Positions 57,244-64,000 of a stretch of 64,000 nt of DNA are shown here, piece by piece. Made by a program: the position numbers and the translations under genes. The stretch is taken from positions 1,078,640 to 1,142,639 of the forward strand of contig CP129489.1 of assembly GCA_030584065.1 (NCBI GenBank). The letters run 5' to 3'. The first letter of the stretch is position 1; each line of letters opens with the position of its first letter. The notes beneath the pieces were generated by a model that was given only the letters and a program-made list of their open reading frames with translations, ran no database searches and was not told where the DNA came from. Source of the DNA: Flavobacteriales bacterium. GTDB lineage: Bacteria > Bacteroidota > Bacteroidia > Flavobacteriales_F > PHOS-HE28.

Positions 57244-58437
57244 TCAGGCGCTGCCCGTCTCGCTGGCGTGGATACGCCGCAGGACGTCCTCGGCCTGCGG
57301 CGTGAGCTGAACACCCCGCCGCTCCATGACCCTCCGCATAGCCGTCAAAGCCCGCTCGATGTCGTAGACGGCGAAGCCCTCGCTGCCGCCCCAGGCGAAT
57401 GAAGGCACATGCTTGGGTGGGAATCCACCACCGAAGACATTCGCCGCCACCCCCACCACAGTACCGGTGTTGAACATGGTGTTGATGCCGCTCTTGGCGT
57501 GATCGCCCATCATCAGCCCGCAGAACTGGAGGCCAGTGGCGGCCTCCCGGCCTTCGGCATAGCTGTATGCCCTTACCTCCCCGTAGGTGTTCTTGAGGTT
57601 GCTATTGTTGGTGTCCGCCCCGAGGTTGCACCACTCCCCGAGCACGCTATTGCCCAGGAATCCATCGTGGCCCTTATTGCTGTAGCCGAGTATCACGCTG
57701 TTGTTCACCTCCCCTCCCACGCGGCACTCAGGACCGAATGCGGAGGGGCCATAGATCTTGGCGCCCATCTTCAGTTGGGCATGGTCGCCCAAGGCGACGG
57801 GGCCGCGCAGCATGGCGCCCTCCATCACCTCCGCGCCGTGACCGATATAGATGGGCCCTCCCTTGGTATTGAGGATGCAAGCCTCCACGATGGCCCCTTC
57901 CTCCAGGAAGATGAGGCCCGGGTCGCCCACCACCGTATTGAGTGCGCTCAAGGGCTGGGAACGGCGCCCATCCGTGAGCAGGCGGAAATCGTGGTCGATG
58001 GCCCGGCCGCAATGCTGGAAGAGGTGCCAAGGCCGTTCGAACCGGATCAGCTCGCCGGGGAATGGCACCGGGTGCAGGTAGGCCGGCGGGGCCTCCCAGT
58101 CGGTCATAGCGGGAGCCTCCGCGCCCGCCAGCCCGAACGCCAAGGCGCGCCCGTCGCGCACCAGCACCTCACCCGGCCGCAGGCCTATGACCGCAGCCAC
58201 CAGGTCGTCCGTCGGGAACAGGGCCCCGTCAGCCTCGAAGCGCGGTGCGAGATCGGACGGCAAGGGGAACAGCGGGCCGAGGTAAGGCTCCGTGCGATAG
58301 CCCACCTGCAGCCCGCTCCGCACATACCAGCCTTCGGCTATCCGCAGGATTCCGGGGCGGAGCTGGGCCACGGGCCTGGTGAACGTGAGTGGCAGCAACT
58401 GCGCGTGGCGCCCGGCGTCGGACAGGATGATGGCCAT
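57244..58437 (-). CDS. GlmU-like protein with left-handed beta-helix (putative sugar-nucleotide or acyl transferase)
   Basis: The 397-residue protein has an N-terminal half with LPLTFTRPVAQLRPGILRIAEGW and a C-terminal half of hexapeptide repeats (AEVMEGAMLRGPVALGDHAQL, FLGNSVLGEWCNLGADTNNSN) ending in AATGLQFCGLMMGDHAKSGINTMFNTG, as in bacterial GlmU family proteins and Bacteroidota homologues of UDP-N-acetylglucosamine pyrophosphorylase. The N-terminal half lacks the canonical G-x-G-T-R-x nucleotidyl signature, so it may only keep the acyltransferase-like function. Promoter TACCTTCG is 5 nt upstream of the ATG. Confidence 0.8.
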   Translation of the reverse strand: MAIILSDAGRHAQLLPLTFTRPVAQLRPGILRIAEGWYVRSGLQVGYRTEPYLGPLFPLPSDLAPRFEADGALFPTDDLVAAVIGLRPGEVLVRDGRALAFGLAGAEAPAMTDWEAPPAYLHPVPFPGELIRFERPWHLFQHCGRAIDHDFRLLTDGRRSQPLSALNTVVGDPGLIFLEEGAIVEACILNTKGGPIYIGHGAEVMEGAMLRGPVALGDHAQLKMGAKIYGPSAFGPECRVGGEVNNSVILGYSNKGHDGFLGNSVLGEWCNLGADTNNSNLKNTYGEVRAYSYAEGREAATGLQFCGLMMGDHAKSGINTMFNTGTVVGVAANVFGGGFPPKHVPSFAWGGSEGFAVYDIERALTAMRRVMERRGVQLTPQAEDVLRRIHASETGSA

Positions 58438-58442
58438 ACGGG

Positions 58443-58450
58443 CGAAGGTA
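58443..58450 (-). promoter_or_regulatory. -7 element TACCTTCG of the GlmU-like gene
   Basis: Perfect TAnnTTCG ending 5 nt before the ATG at 58437, a leaderless configuration. Confidence 0.6.
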
Positions 58451-58470
58451 GCGGGCGCTCCAGCACCCGA

Positions 58471-59604
58471 TCAAGGCATGCCGAAGAGGCCGCATACCCA
58501 CCAAGCGATGGCTGCAAGCACAGCGCTCACCGGTATGGTCAGGATCCAGGCCCAAAGGAGCCTCAGGGTCACCCCCCATCGCACGGCACTGAGGCGCTTG
58601 GTGGCCCCCACGCCGATGATCGATCCGGTGATGGTGTGGGTGGTGCTCACGGGGATGCCCATCTGCTCGGTCATATAAAGCGTCATGGCACCGGCGCTCT
58701 CCGCGCACACGCCCTCCAGCGGGCTCACCTTCGTGATCCGGGTACCCATGGTCTTCACGATCTTCCAACCGCCGCTGAGCGTGCCGGCTCCGATTGCGCC
58801 ATAGCAGGCGAGCGGGACCCAGTTCGGCATGGCCTCCAGGTTCTCGGCGTGGCCGCTGGCCACCATGGCCACCATGATGATGCCCATCACCTTCTGCGCA
58901 TCGTTGCCCCCATGGCCTATGCTGAATGCAGCGGAGCTCAGCAGTTGGAGCCGCTTGTAGATGTTCGCCGTCCGCAGCGCGCTCGGTGCCTTGGTCATGT
59001 CCACCGCATAGGTGACCATGAACACCAGGGAGAAAAGCGCCATTGCAATGCGCAGGTCGTTGTTCTTCAGGATGAAGAGCGAGGTGATGGCCGTCGCCAC
59101 CGCGATAATGAGCATGCGAAGCCAGAGCCGCTGCACCAGGGTGACCAGCGTGATGAAGATGCTGATGATCATGCCCACCAGGGGGGCGAGGAAGATGAAG
59201 GCCGCCACCAGCCCGATCTTCTGCATGTTGACGCTGTCGATGTCGAAACCCGCCCCCGCCAGTGCAGCGCCCGCGAAGCCGCCGATGAGCGTGTGCGATG
59301 AACTGCTCGGAATGCCGTACCACCAGGTGAGCAGATTCCAGGCGATGGCCGCAATGAGCCCTGCCAGGACAACGCGGAGGGTGATGAACTCCTCGTGCAC
59401 CGTCTTGGCCACGGTATTGGCCACGTGGTGGTCGCTGAAGATGAAGAAGGCGATGAAGTTGAAGGCGGCCGCCCAGATGACGGCCTGGACGGGTGTCAGC
59501 ACCTTGGTGCTCACGATGGTGGCGATCGAGTTCGCCGCGTCGTGGAACCCGTTGATGTAGTCGAAGATCAGCGCTAGCGCGATGATGACGATGAGCAGGG
59601 TCAT
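58471..59604 (-). CDS. Inorganic phosphate transporter, Pit family
   Basis: The 377-residue membrane protein has the two Pit signatures: GFHDAANSIATIVSTKVLTP near the N-terminus and SIGHGGNDAQKVMGIIM near residue 230, plus GIPSSSSHTLIGG and GIPVSTTHTITGSIIGVG. About ten membrane segments are visible. It imports phosphate, probably as a metal-phosphate complex driven by protons. It follows the DUF47 gene by 4 bp in the usual operon pair. Confidence 0.96.
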   Translation of the reverse strand: MTLLIVIIALALIFDYINGFHDAANSIATIVSTKVLTPVQAVIWAAAFNFIAFFIFSDHHVANTVAKTVHEEFITLRVVLAGLIAAIAWNLLTWWYGIPSSSSHTLIGGFAGAALAGAGFDIDSVNMQKIGLVAAFIFLAPLVGMIISIFITLVTLVQRLWLRMLIIAVATAITSLFILKNNDLRIAMALFSLVFMVTYAVDMTKAPSALRTANIYKRLQLLSSAAFSIGHGGNDAQKVMGIIMVAMVASGHAENLEAMPNWVPLACYGAIGAGTLSGGWKIVKTMGTRITKVSPLEGVCAESAGAMTLYMTEQMGIPVSTTHTITGSIIGVGATKRLSAVRWGVTLRLLWAWILTIPVSAVLAAIAWWVCGLFGMP

Positions 59605-59608
59605 GCGC

Positions 59609-60256
59609 TCAGGCGTACTTCAGCATGATGGATTCGAGCACGTTGCCGACGTCCTCGCACTTGTCGGTGGCAAGCTCGAGCGTGCTGTAGAGGTCGCGCA
59701 TCTTGATGAGGGTGATCGGATCCTTCTCGTTGGCGAAGAGGTTCTGGATGGCGCGGTCATAGACCTCATCGGCCTCGTTCTCCATGCTGTTGATGCGGAC
59801 CACGAACTCGTTGTGGTCATTGGCCTTGTGCATGTGCCGCAGGCCCTGCACCGCCAGCTGAACGATGCCGCAGCCCTCATGCACCAACCGGGCCAACTCG
59901 CGGCAGGTCTCGTCGGGCTTGCCGATGGCGAAGAGGCTGAGGTTCTTCGCGCTCGCCAGGATGAAGTCGGCCACGTCATCGAGGCTCGTTGCCAGGTAGT
60001 GGATGTCCTCCCGGTCAATGGGCGTGATGAAATTCCGCGCCAGGTCGGTGAAGATGGTGTGCGTCAGGTCGTCGTTGGCCCGCTCGGCGATCTCGAGCCG
60101 TTCCAGGAGCGCAGTGCGCTGCGCGCCGGGCTCGGTATTCATGATGGCGATCAGGTCCTCGCTCATCTTCAGCACATTCGCCGCCGAGGCCTCGAAGTGA
60201 TAGAAGAACACGCGGTCGCGCGGTTTGAAGATGCTGAGGAGGGCTTCGATTGCCAT
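59609..60256 (-). CDS. DUF47 (PhoU-like) phosphate transport regulator
   Basis: The 215-residue helical protein has the family pattern VFFYHFEASAANVLKMSEDL, ITPIDREDIHYLATSLDDVADFI and INSMENEADEVYDRAIQNLF, including the acidic E-x-x-A-D and D-D-V-A-D metal-binding clusters. It is nearly always encoded with a Pit transporter and is thought to regulate it. The ATG at 60256 was chosen because the promoter element TAGATTTG (60275-60282) lies 18 nt upstream and a longer frame would run into it. Confidence 0.93.
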   Translation of the reverse strand: MAIEALLSIFKPRDRVFFYHFEASAANVLKMSEDLIAIMNTEPGAQRTALLERLEIAERANDDLTHTIFTDLARNFITPIDREDIHYLATSLDDVADFILASAKNLSLFAIGKPDETCRELARLVHEGCGIVQLAVQGLRHMHKANDHNEFVVRINSMENEADEVYDRAIQNLFANEKDPITLIKMRDLYSTLELATDKCEDVGNVLESIMLKYA

Positions 60257-60274
60257 GCGCTGGAGTTTCGGGCG

Positions 60275-60282
60275 CAAATCTA
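60275..60282 (-). promoter_or_regulatory. -7 element TAGATTTG of the DUF47-pit operon
   Basis: Perfect TAnnTTTG, 18 nt upstream of the ATG at 60256. Confidence 0.6.
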
Positions 60283-60370
60283 TCCGGGGCGACCCTCATG
60301 CACCGGCGGCCGCAAATCCTTAACGATGGCTTAACATGCCCATGGCGCGGCTCAGGAACCGACGGGCCTC

Positions 60371-60378
60371 TAACTTTC
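60371..60378 (+). promoter_or_regulatory. -7 element TAACTTTC of the PaaY-like gene
   Basis: Matches TAnnTTT with C in the last position. It ends 4 nt before the ATG at 60383, a leaderless configuration. Confidence 0.5.
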
Positions 60379-60382
60379 CCCC

Positions 60383-60982
60383 ATGCTCTATGAATTCAAC
60401 GGATACAGGCCGGTTGTGCATCCTTCAGCCTTCGTGCATCCCCAGGCTGCGGTCACGGGCAACGTGGTGATCGGCGCGGATGTTTACATCGGACCCGGCG
60501 CAGCGCTTCGCGGCGATTGGGGCGAGATCGTGGTGAAGGATGGATGCAACGTGCAGGAGAACTGCACCATCCACATGTTCCCTGGCGTGAAGGTGGTACT
60601 GCATCCGGGCGCTCACATCGGCCATGGAGCGGTCATCCACGGGGCCACGATCGGCAGGAACTGCCTGGTGGGCATGAATGCGGTGCTCATGGACAATGTC
60701 GTGCTTGGCGACGAGTGCATCGTGGGGGCGCTGAGCTTCCTCCCGGCGGATAGCGTATGGGCCCCGCGCAAGGTGGTCGTAGGCAACCCGGCCCGAGTGG
60801 TGAAAGAGGTGAGCGACGCCATGATCGCATGGAAAACCGAGGGTACCCGGCTCTATCAGCAGCTGCCCGCCGAGTTGCACGCCACGCTCCGGGAATGCGA
60901 GCCGCTGCGCGAAGCGGACCGGAGCAAGCCACCGGTGACAGCCCAATACCGGACCTGGAACGAGACGAGGTCCGGAGACTGA
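60383..60982 (+). CDS. PaaY-like gamma-carbonic-anhydrase family hexapeptide protein
   Basis: The 199-residue protein is a left-handed beta-helix with hexapeptide repeats (VTGNVVIGADVYIGPGAALRGDWGEIVVKDGCNVQENC). Probable zinc ligands are the histidines in CTIHMF and HPGAHIGHGAVIHGAT. The block KEVSDAMIAWKTEGTRLYQ is typical of PaaY/CaiE thioesterase-related members of the gamma-CA family, and the tail fits PaaY. No phenylacetate genes are nearby, so a thioesterase or carbonic anhydrase role is possible; the substrate is unknown. Confidence 0.9.
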   Translation: MLYEFNGYRPVVHPSAFVHPQAAVTGNVVIGADVYIGPGAALRGDWGEIVVKDGCNVQENCTIHMFPGVKVVLHPGAHIGHGAVIHGATIGRNCLVGMNAVLMDNVVLGDECIVGALSFLPADSVWAPRKVVVGNPARVVKEVSDAMIAWKTEGTRLYQQLPAELHATLRECEPLREADRSKPPVTAQYRTWNETRSGD

Positions 60983-61008
60983 CCGGTTCCGCTGCCCAAC
61001 GCCGCCGA

Positions 61009-61362
61009 TCACGCGCTTCCGTCGGGCTGCTCCAAGTGCAGGGCGTGGAGCATGCGGTGCACCAACGGGGCGAGGATCACGGCCATGGTCCCCAGCAACG
61101 CGATGCCGCTGTAGAGGGCGTACACAGCGGCAAAGACCTTCGCCCCATCGGTATCGAGCGGGTCCACAGGGCCCATTCCGCCCATGATCATGGACGCATT
61201 GAGCAGGGCATCCACGAAGCGCATTCCTGCCAGATCCATGTATCCTGCAATACCTATGGCCAGGGAGCCGCAAGCCATCCCTGCGGCAAGCAGGAGGTAC
61301 CGCAATTGGCGCAAAGCGAACCGATTGGCGGACAGCAGGGGCTTGGAGCGATGCTCGAACAC
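61009..61362 (-). CDS. Small membrane protein of unknown function
   Basis: The 117-residue protein begins FEHRSKPLLSANRFALRQLRY, has two hydrophobic segments (about 22-41 and 79-101) and a conserved-looking turn NASMIMGGMGPVDPLDTDGAKVFAAVYALYSG, ending LAPLVHRMLHALHLEQPDG. I recall this pattern from a widespread small protein family without function. I chose the GTG at 61362 because a perfect TAAATTTG promoter element ends 5 nt upstream; longer frames start inside or before the promoter. Confidence 0.75.
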   Translation of the reverse strand: MFEHRSKPLLSANRFALRQLRYLLLAAGMACGSLAIGIAGYMDLAGMRFVDALLNASMIMGGMGPVDPLDTDGAKVFAAVYALYSGIALLGTMAVILAPLVHRMLHALHLEQPDGSA

Positions 61363-61367
61363 CCCGG

Positions 61368-61375
61368 CAAATTTA
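61368..61375 (-). promoter_or_regulatory. -7 element TAAATTTG of the small membrane protein gene
   Basis: Perfect TAnnTTTG, 5 nt before a GTG start. It decides the start and predicts a leaderless mRNA beginning with GTG. Confidence 0.55.
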
Positions 61376-61444
61376 CGGGCGCGATCAACAGCAGGGCGTT
61401 CAACCATGCCCGGCATCCGGCCATTGCCATGGAACCGGTGAAGC

Positions 61445-61452
61445 GACCTTCG
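61445..61452 (+). promoter_or_regulatory. -7 element GACCTTCG
   Basis: Partial match to TAnnTTCG, 18 nt upstream of the ATG at 61471. Confidence 0.35.
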
Positions 61453-61470
61453 CAGCGTGCTCACCGCCGC

Positions 61471-61839
61471 ATGAAAGCCCTTTCCACCATCGGCCTGCTC
61501 ATTCTCTCCAATGCCTTCATGACGCTGGCCTGGTATGGGCACCTTCGCTTCAAGGAATACGATTGGGGGCGTGGGCTGGGGCTCTTCGCCATCATCGCCA
61601 TCAGCTGGGGCATCGCCTTCTTCGAGTACTTGCTGCAGGTGCCGGCCAACCGCATCGGCAGCAACCTGCATGGAGGTCCCTTCACCTTGGTGCAGCTGAA
61701 GGTGCTACAGGAGGTGATCACGCTCGCGGTGTTCACCTTGTTCACCCTGGTGGCCTTCCGACACGAGACGCTACGCTGGAACCATGCGCTTGCCGGCCTG
61801 TTCCTGGTGGCCGCCGTATGGCTGGTTTTCAAGAAATGA
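61471..61839 (+). CDS. DUF486/DMT family membrane protein
   Basis: The 122-residue protein has four predicted membrane helices and the family pattern LILSNAFMTLAWYGHLRF, ISWGIAFFEYLLQVPANRIG and FTLVQLKVLQEVITLAVFTLF. DUF486 proteins are small drug/metabolite-transporter-like membrane proteins of unknown substrate. It precedes the antiporter gene by 3 bp and is probably co-transcribed with it. Confidence 0.9.
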   Translation: MKALSTIGLLILSNAFMTLAWYGHLRFKEYDWGRGLGLFAIIAISWGIAFFEYLLQVPANRIGSNLHGGPFTLVQLKVLQEVITLAVFTLFTLVAFRHETLRWNHALAGLFLVAAVWLVFKK

Positions 61840-61842
61840 TGC

Positions 61843-63852
61843 ATGCACGCCCCGCCGCTCTTCGGTGAATTGGTCGTTATCCTGGCGCTGTCAGCCGGCA
61901 TCCTCATGCTGTTCCGGCGTTTCAGGCTACCGGGCATCCTGGCGTTCATCCTCACGGGAATGATCGCCGGACCCCATGGGCTGGGCTGGGTGAGGGATGT
62001 GGAGGAGGTGGTGGCCTTGGCGGAGATCGGCGTGGTGTTCCTGCTCTTCGTCATCGGAATGGAGTTCAGCCTGAAGAAACTCGCCAACCTGGGAAAGACG
62101 GTGTTCGTGGGCGGCGCCCTTCAGGTGGCGCTCACCATCACGGGCATCGGCGGCGTGCTGCATGCCTTCGGCATGCGCACCGAGAGCGGCATCTTCATCG
62201 GCTTCCTGGTCTGCCTGTCGAGTACGGCCATCGTCCTGCGGGCGCTCCAGGAGCGCGGGCGCACGGACAGCGCGCCGGGACGGGTGGCCACCGCGATCCT
62301 CATCTTCCAGGACATCGTGGTGGTGCCCATGATGCTGCTGACGCCGCTGCTAGCCGGCCAAAGCGACGATATCGGGAACGACCTCCTCTGGCTGCTTGGC
62401 AAGATGGCCATCCTCCTGGTGGCCGTTTTCGTTAGCGGGCGCTACCTGGTGCCCCGGCTGCTGCGTGTGGCGCTCAAAGGGCGGGGCAATGAGCTGTTCA
62501 TCATCACCATCGTGGTGATCTGCTTCGCTGCGGCCTACACCACGCAGGCCATGGGCCTATCCCTGGCATTGGGCGCCTTCTTCGCCGGGCTGGTGATCAG
62601 CGAGACGGAGCACGCTTACCATGCAACCGGCATCGTGCAGCCGTTCCATGAGCTCTTCCTCAGTTTCTTCTTCGTCTCCATCGGCATGCTGGTGGATGGA
62701 GGGCTCTTCCTGCGCTCGCCGCTGACCATCCTTGCGCTGTTCATCGGCGCCACCCTTGTGAAGGTGCTCGCAGCCACCATCGCCGTATGGGTGCTGCGCT
62801 ATCCGCTCCGCACGGCACTGCACACTGCGCTTTCCCTGTTCCAGCTCGGCGAATTCGGATTCGTGCTGGCCATCCCCGGCCTCAAACTCGGCCTGCTCTC
62901 CAGCGACCACTACCAGCTCTTCCTGGCCGTTTCCATCCTGGGCATGGCCACAACACCGCTCATGCTGGACAGGTCGGAGCGCATCGTCCGACGGGTGTTC
63001 ATGCAGTTCGTACCGGCTGCGGTCAGCGAGCGCCTCGACCGGGTGATGCGTGTGAAGCTGGAGCAGGTACGCAAGCACGCCTCCGTCCTCAAGGGCCACC
63101 TGGTGGTGATCGGATACGGGCTCAATGGACAGAACGTGGCCAGGGCAGCGCTGAATGCAGGGGTGCGCTGCGCTGTCATCGAGGAGGACCCCGATCAGGC
63201 CGCACTGGCCCGTTCCGCCGGGTTGCCCGTGCTGCACGGGGATGCATGCAACACACACATGCTGGAACAGGCCCACGTGGAGAGCGCACGCGTCATCGTG
63301 GTGGCCATCAGCGATTCGGAGCAGACCGTGAAGATCGTGGCGGCCATCCGCAGCATCACCTCCACCGCCTACATCATCGTGCGCACGCGGTACGTGCGCG
63401 ACATGGAGCGCTATCTGGACGTGGGTGCGAATGAGGTGATACCGGAGGAATTCGAGACCAGCATCGAGATCTTCTACCGCGTGCTGCGCAAGTACCTGAT
63501 TCCGGAGGACCGGATCCAGGGATTGGTGGCGCAATGCCGCTCCCAGCACTACGGTATGCTCCGAGGGGCGCCATCCCTGCCCCGTGCCGCACAGGCCAAG
63601 CAGGATACGCTGACGATACCAGGGCTCGAGATCGCCACCCTGCCGGTGACCCAGGGCCGGGGAAAGGTGGTCGGCCGCAGCATCGGCGAAGCCGGGCTCC
63701 GGGAGAAGTACGGCGTAACGGTGCTCGCCATCAACCGGGGCGGCCGGTACATCACCAACATGAGGGGCGACACCCGCATCCTTACCGATGATGTGCTCTA
63801 CCTGCTGGGCAGCCCGGAGAGCATCGTTCGCCTCGACCAGGACCTGCGCTGA
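61843..63852 (+). CDS. CPA2 monovalent cation:proton antiporter, KefB-type with RCK domain
   Basis: The 669-residue protein has about 12 membrane helices from residue 5 to 380 (GLGWVRDVEEVVALAEIGVVFLLFVIGMEFS, LCLSSTAIVLRALQERG, GLSLALGAFFAGLVISETEHA). A C-terminal TrkA-N/RCK nucleotide-binding domain follows, starting GHLVVIGYGLNGQNVARAA (about 420), then a TrkA-C domain (about 585-669, VVGRSIGEAGLREKYGVTVLAI). It exchanges K+ or Na+ for protons under RCK control. The gene starts 3 bp after the DUF486 gene. The glutathione-binding residues of E. coli KefC are not evident. Confidence 0.93.
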   Translation: MHAPPLFGELVVILALSAGILMLFRRFRLPGILAFILTGMIAGPHGLGWVRDVEEVVALAEIGVVFLLFVIGMEFSLKKLANLGKTVFVGGALQVALTITGIGGVLHAFGMRTESGIFIGFLVCLSSTAIVLRALQERGRTDSAPGRVATAILIFQDIVVVPMMLLTPLLAGQSDDIGNDLLWLLGKMAILLVAVFVSGRYLVPRLLRVALKGRGNELFIITIVVICFAAAYTTQAMGLSLALGAFFAGLVISETEHAYHATGIVQPFHELFLSFFFVSIGMLVDGGLFLRSPLTILALFIGATLVKVLAATIAVWVLRYPLRTALHTALSLFQLGEFGFVLAIPGLKLGLLSSDHYQLFLAVSILGMATTPLMLDRSERIVRRVFMQFVPAAVSERLDRVMRVKLEQVRKHASVLKGHLVVIGYGLNGQNVARAALNAGVRCAVIEEDPDQAALARSAGLPVLHGDACNTHMLEQAHVESARVIVVAISDSEQTVKIVAAIRSITSTAYIIVRTRYVRDMERYLDVGANEVIPEEFETSIEIFYRVLRKYLIPEDRIQGLVAQCRSQHYGMLRGAPSLPRAAQAKQDTLTIPGLEIATLPVTQGRGKVVGRSIGEAGLREKYGVTVLAINRGGRYITNMRGDTRILTDDVLYLLGSPESIVRLDQDLR

Positions 63853-63900
63853 AGATCCGCTTGCCTTGCATCGGGCGAGCGCCGTCCGATTGATCACCAG

Positions 63901-63923
63901 TCGGCAGGCCCTTCGGCTGCCGA
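63901..63923. terminator. Hairpin downstream of the antiporter gene
   Basis: A 7-bp stem TCGGCAG / CTGCCGA with a 9-nt loop, 48 bp after the antiporter stop. The final 75 bp of the window show no clear gene start. Confidence 0.45.
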
Positions 63924-64000
63924 TGGCACGGCCGCCCGAACCTTACAGGGCCGGCTTCCGTTCAACGCGCCCGCCAACCGCTTGAACCGCGACGCATGCC

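Noticed and set aside
57409-59301. A 630-residue plus-strand frame across the GlmU-like and Pit genes
   Set aside because: It crosses two certain genes on the other strand and has antisense composition (His, Gln and Glu-rich with no domain).

Overview
The window (about 63% G+C by eye) looks like a chromosomal piece of a high-GC, probably uncultivated member of the Flavobacteriales (Bacteroidota). The evidence is the type IX secretion (T9SS) style C-terminal domains on several large secreted proteins, the WbqC, NlpE-like, S1 and FtsH-CdsA-Psd gene sets in Bacteroidota arrangement, and a promoter element of the Bacteroidota form TAnnTTTG (here mostly TAnnTTCG) in front of most transcription units. 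About 70 genes are called, plus one tRNA.

Layout. 0-10.4 kb: an NDH-2 fragment, mnmE, a three-gene operon of secreted beta-propeller proteins, an NlpE-like lipoprotein divergent from a WbqC protein, a cold-shock-domain protein, a TonB C-terminal protein and two secreted T9SS-type proteins. 10.5-15.1 kb: an acyl-CoA carboxylase beta subunit whose 3-prime end is repeated twice more downstream with small unrelated genes between the copies, then a dispersed repeat, a REP-associated (RAYT) transposase with its palindrome, and two small secreted proteins. 15.2-32.8 kb: a cold shock protein, DUF1801, PhnA, a PDZ-alpha/beta hydrolase fusion, DinB, a 1289-residue repeat protein with T9SS tail, beta-mannosidase plus CutC, a histidine kinase, a DEAD-box helicase, a cyclophilin and small enzymes. 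32.9-38.5 kb: L34, BirA, then RsfS-FtsH-CdsA-Psd. 38.4-46.9 kb (minus strand): S20, RadC and a surface-polysaccharide set (WecB, WecG-type transferase, sugar-phosphate transferase, deacetylase, FemAB-like) joined to Upp and a YjjG-type phosphatase. 46.9-51 kb: tRNA-Arg(CCG), S1 and Ffh. 51-57.2 kb: accessory region with a lower-GC secreted barrel protein, a PIN-type toxin-antitoxin pair enclosing a perfect 19-bp inverted repeat, a lipoprotein and two tandem TPR paralogues. 57.2-64 kb: a GlmU-like protein, Pit phosphate transporter with DUF47 regulator, a PaaY-like protein, small membrane proteins and a KefB-type antiporter.

The two most unusual signals are (1) the serial copies of the carboxylase 3-prime end, which separate small cargo genes and look like repeated insertion at one coding target with restoration of the target, and (2) promoter elements placed so close (4-9 nt) to the start codon in about a dozen genes that the mRNAs should be leaderless, while ribosomal, SRP and cold-shock genes have leaders of about 15-110 nt.
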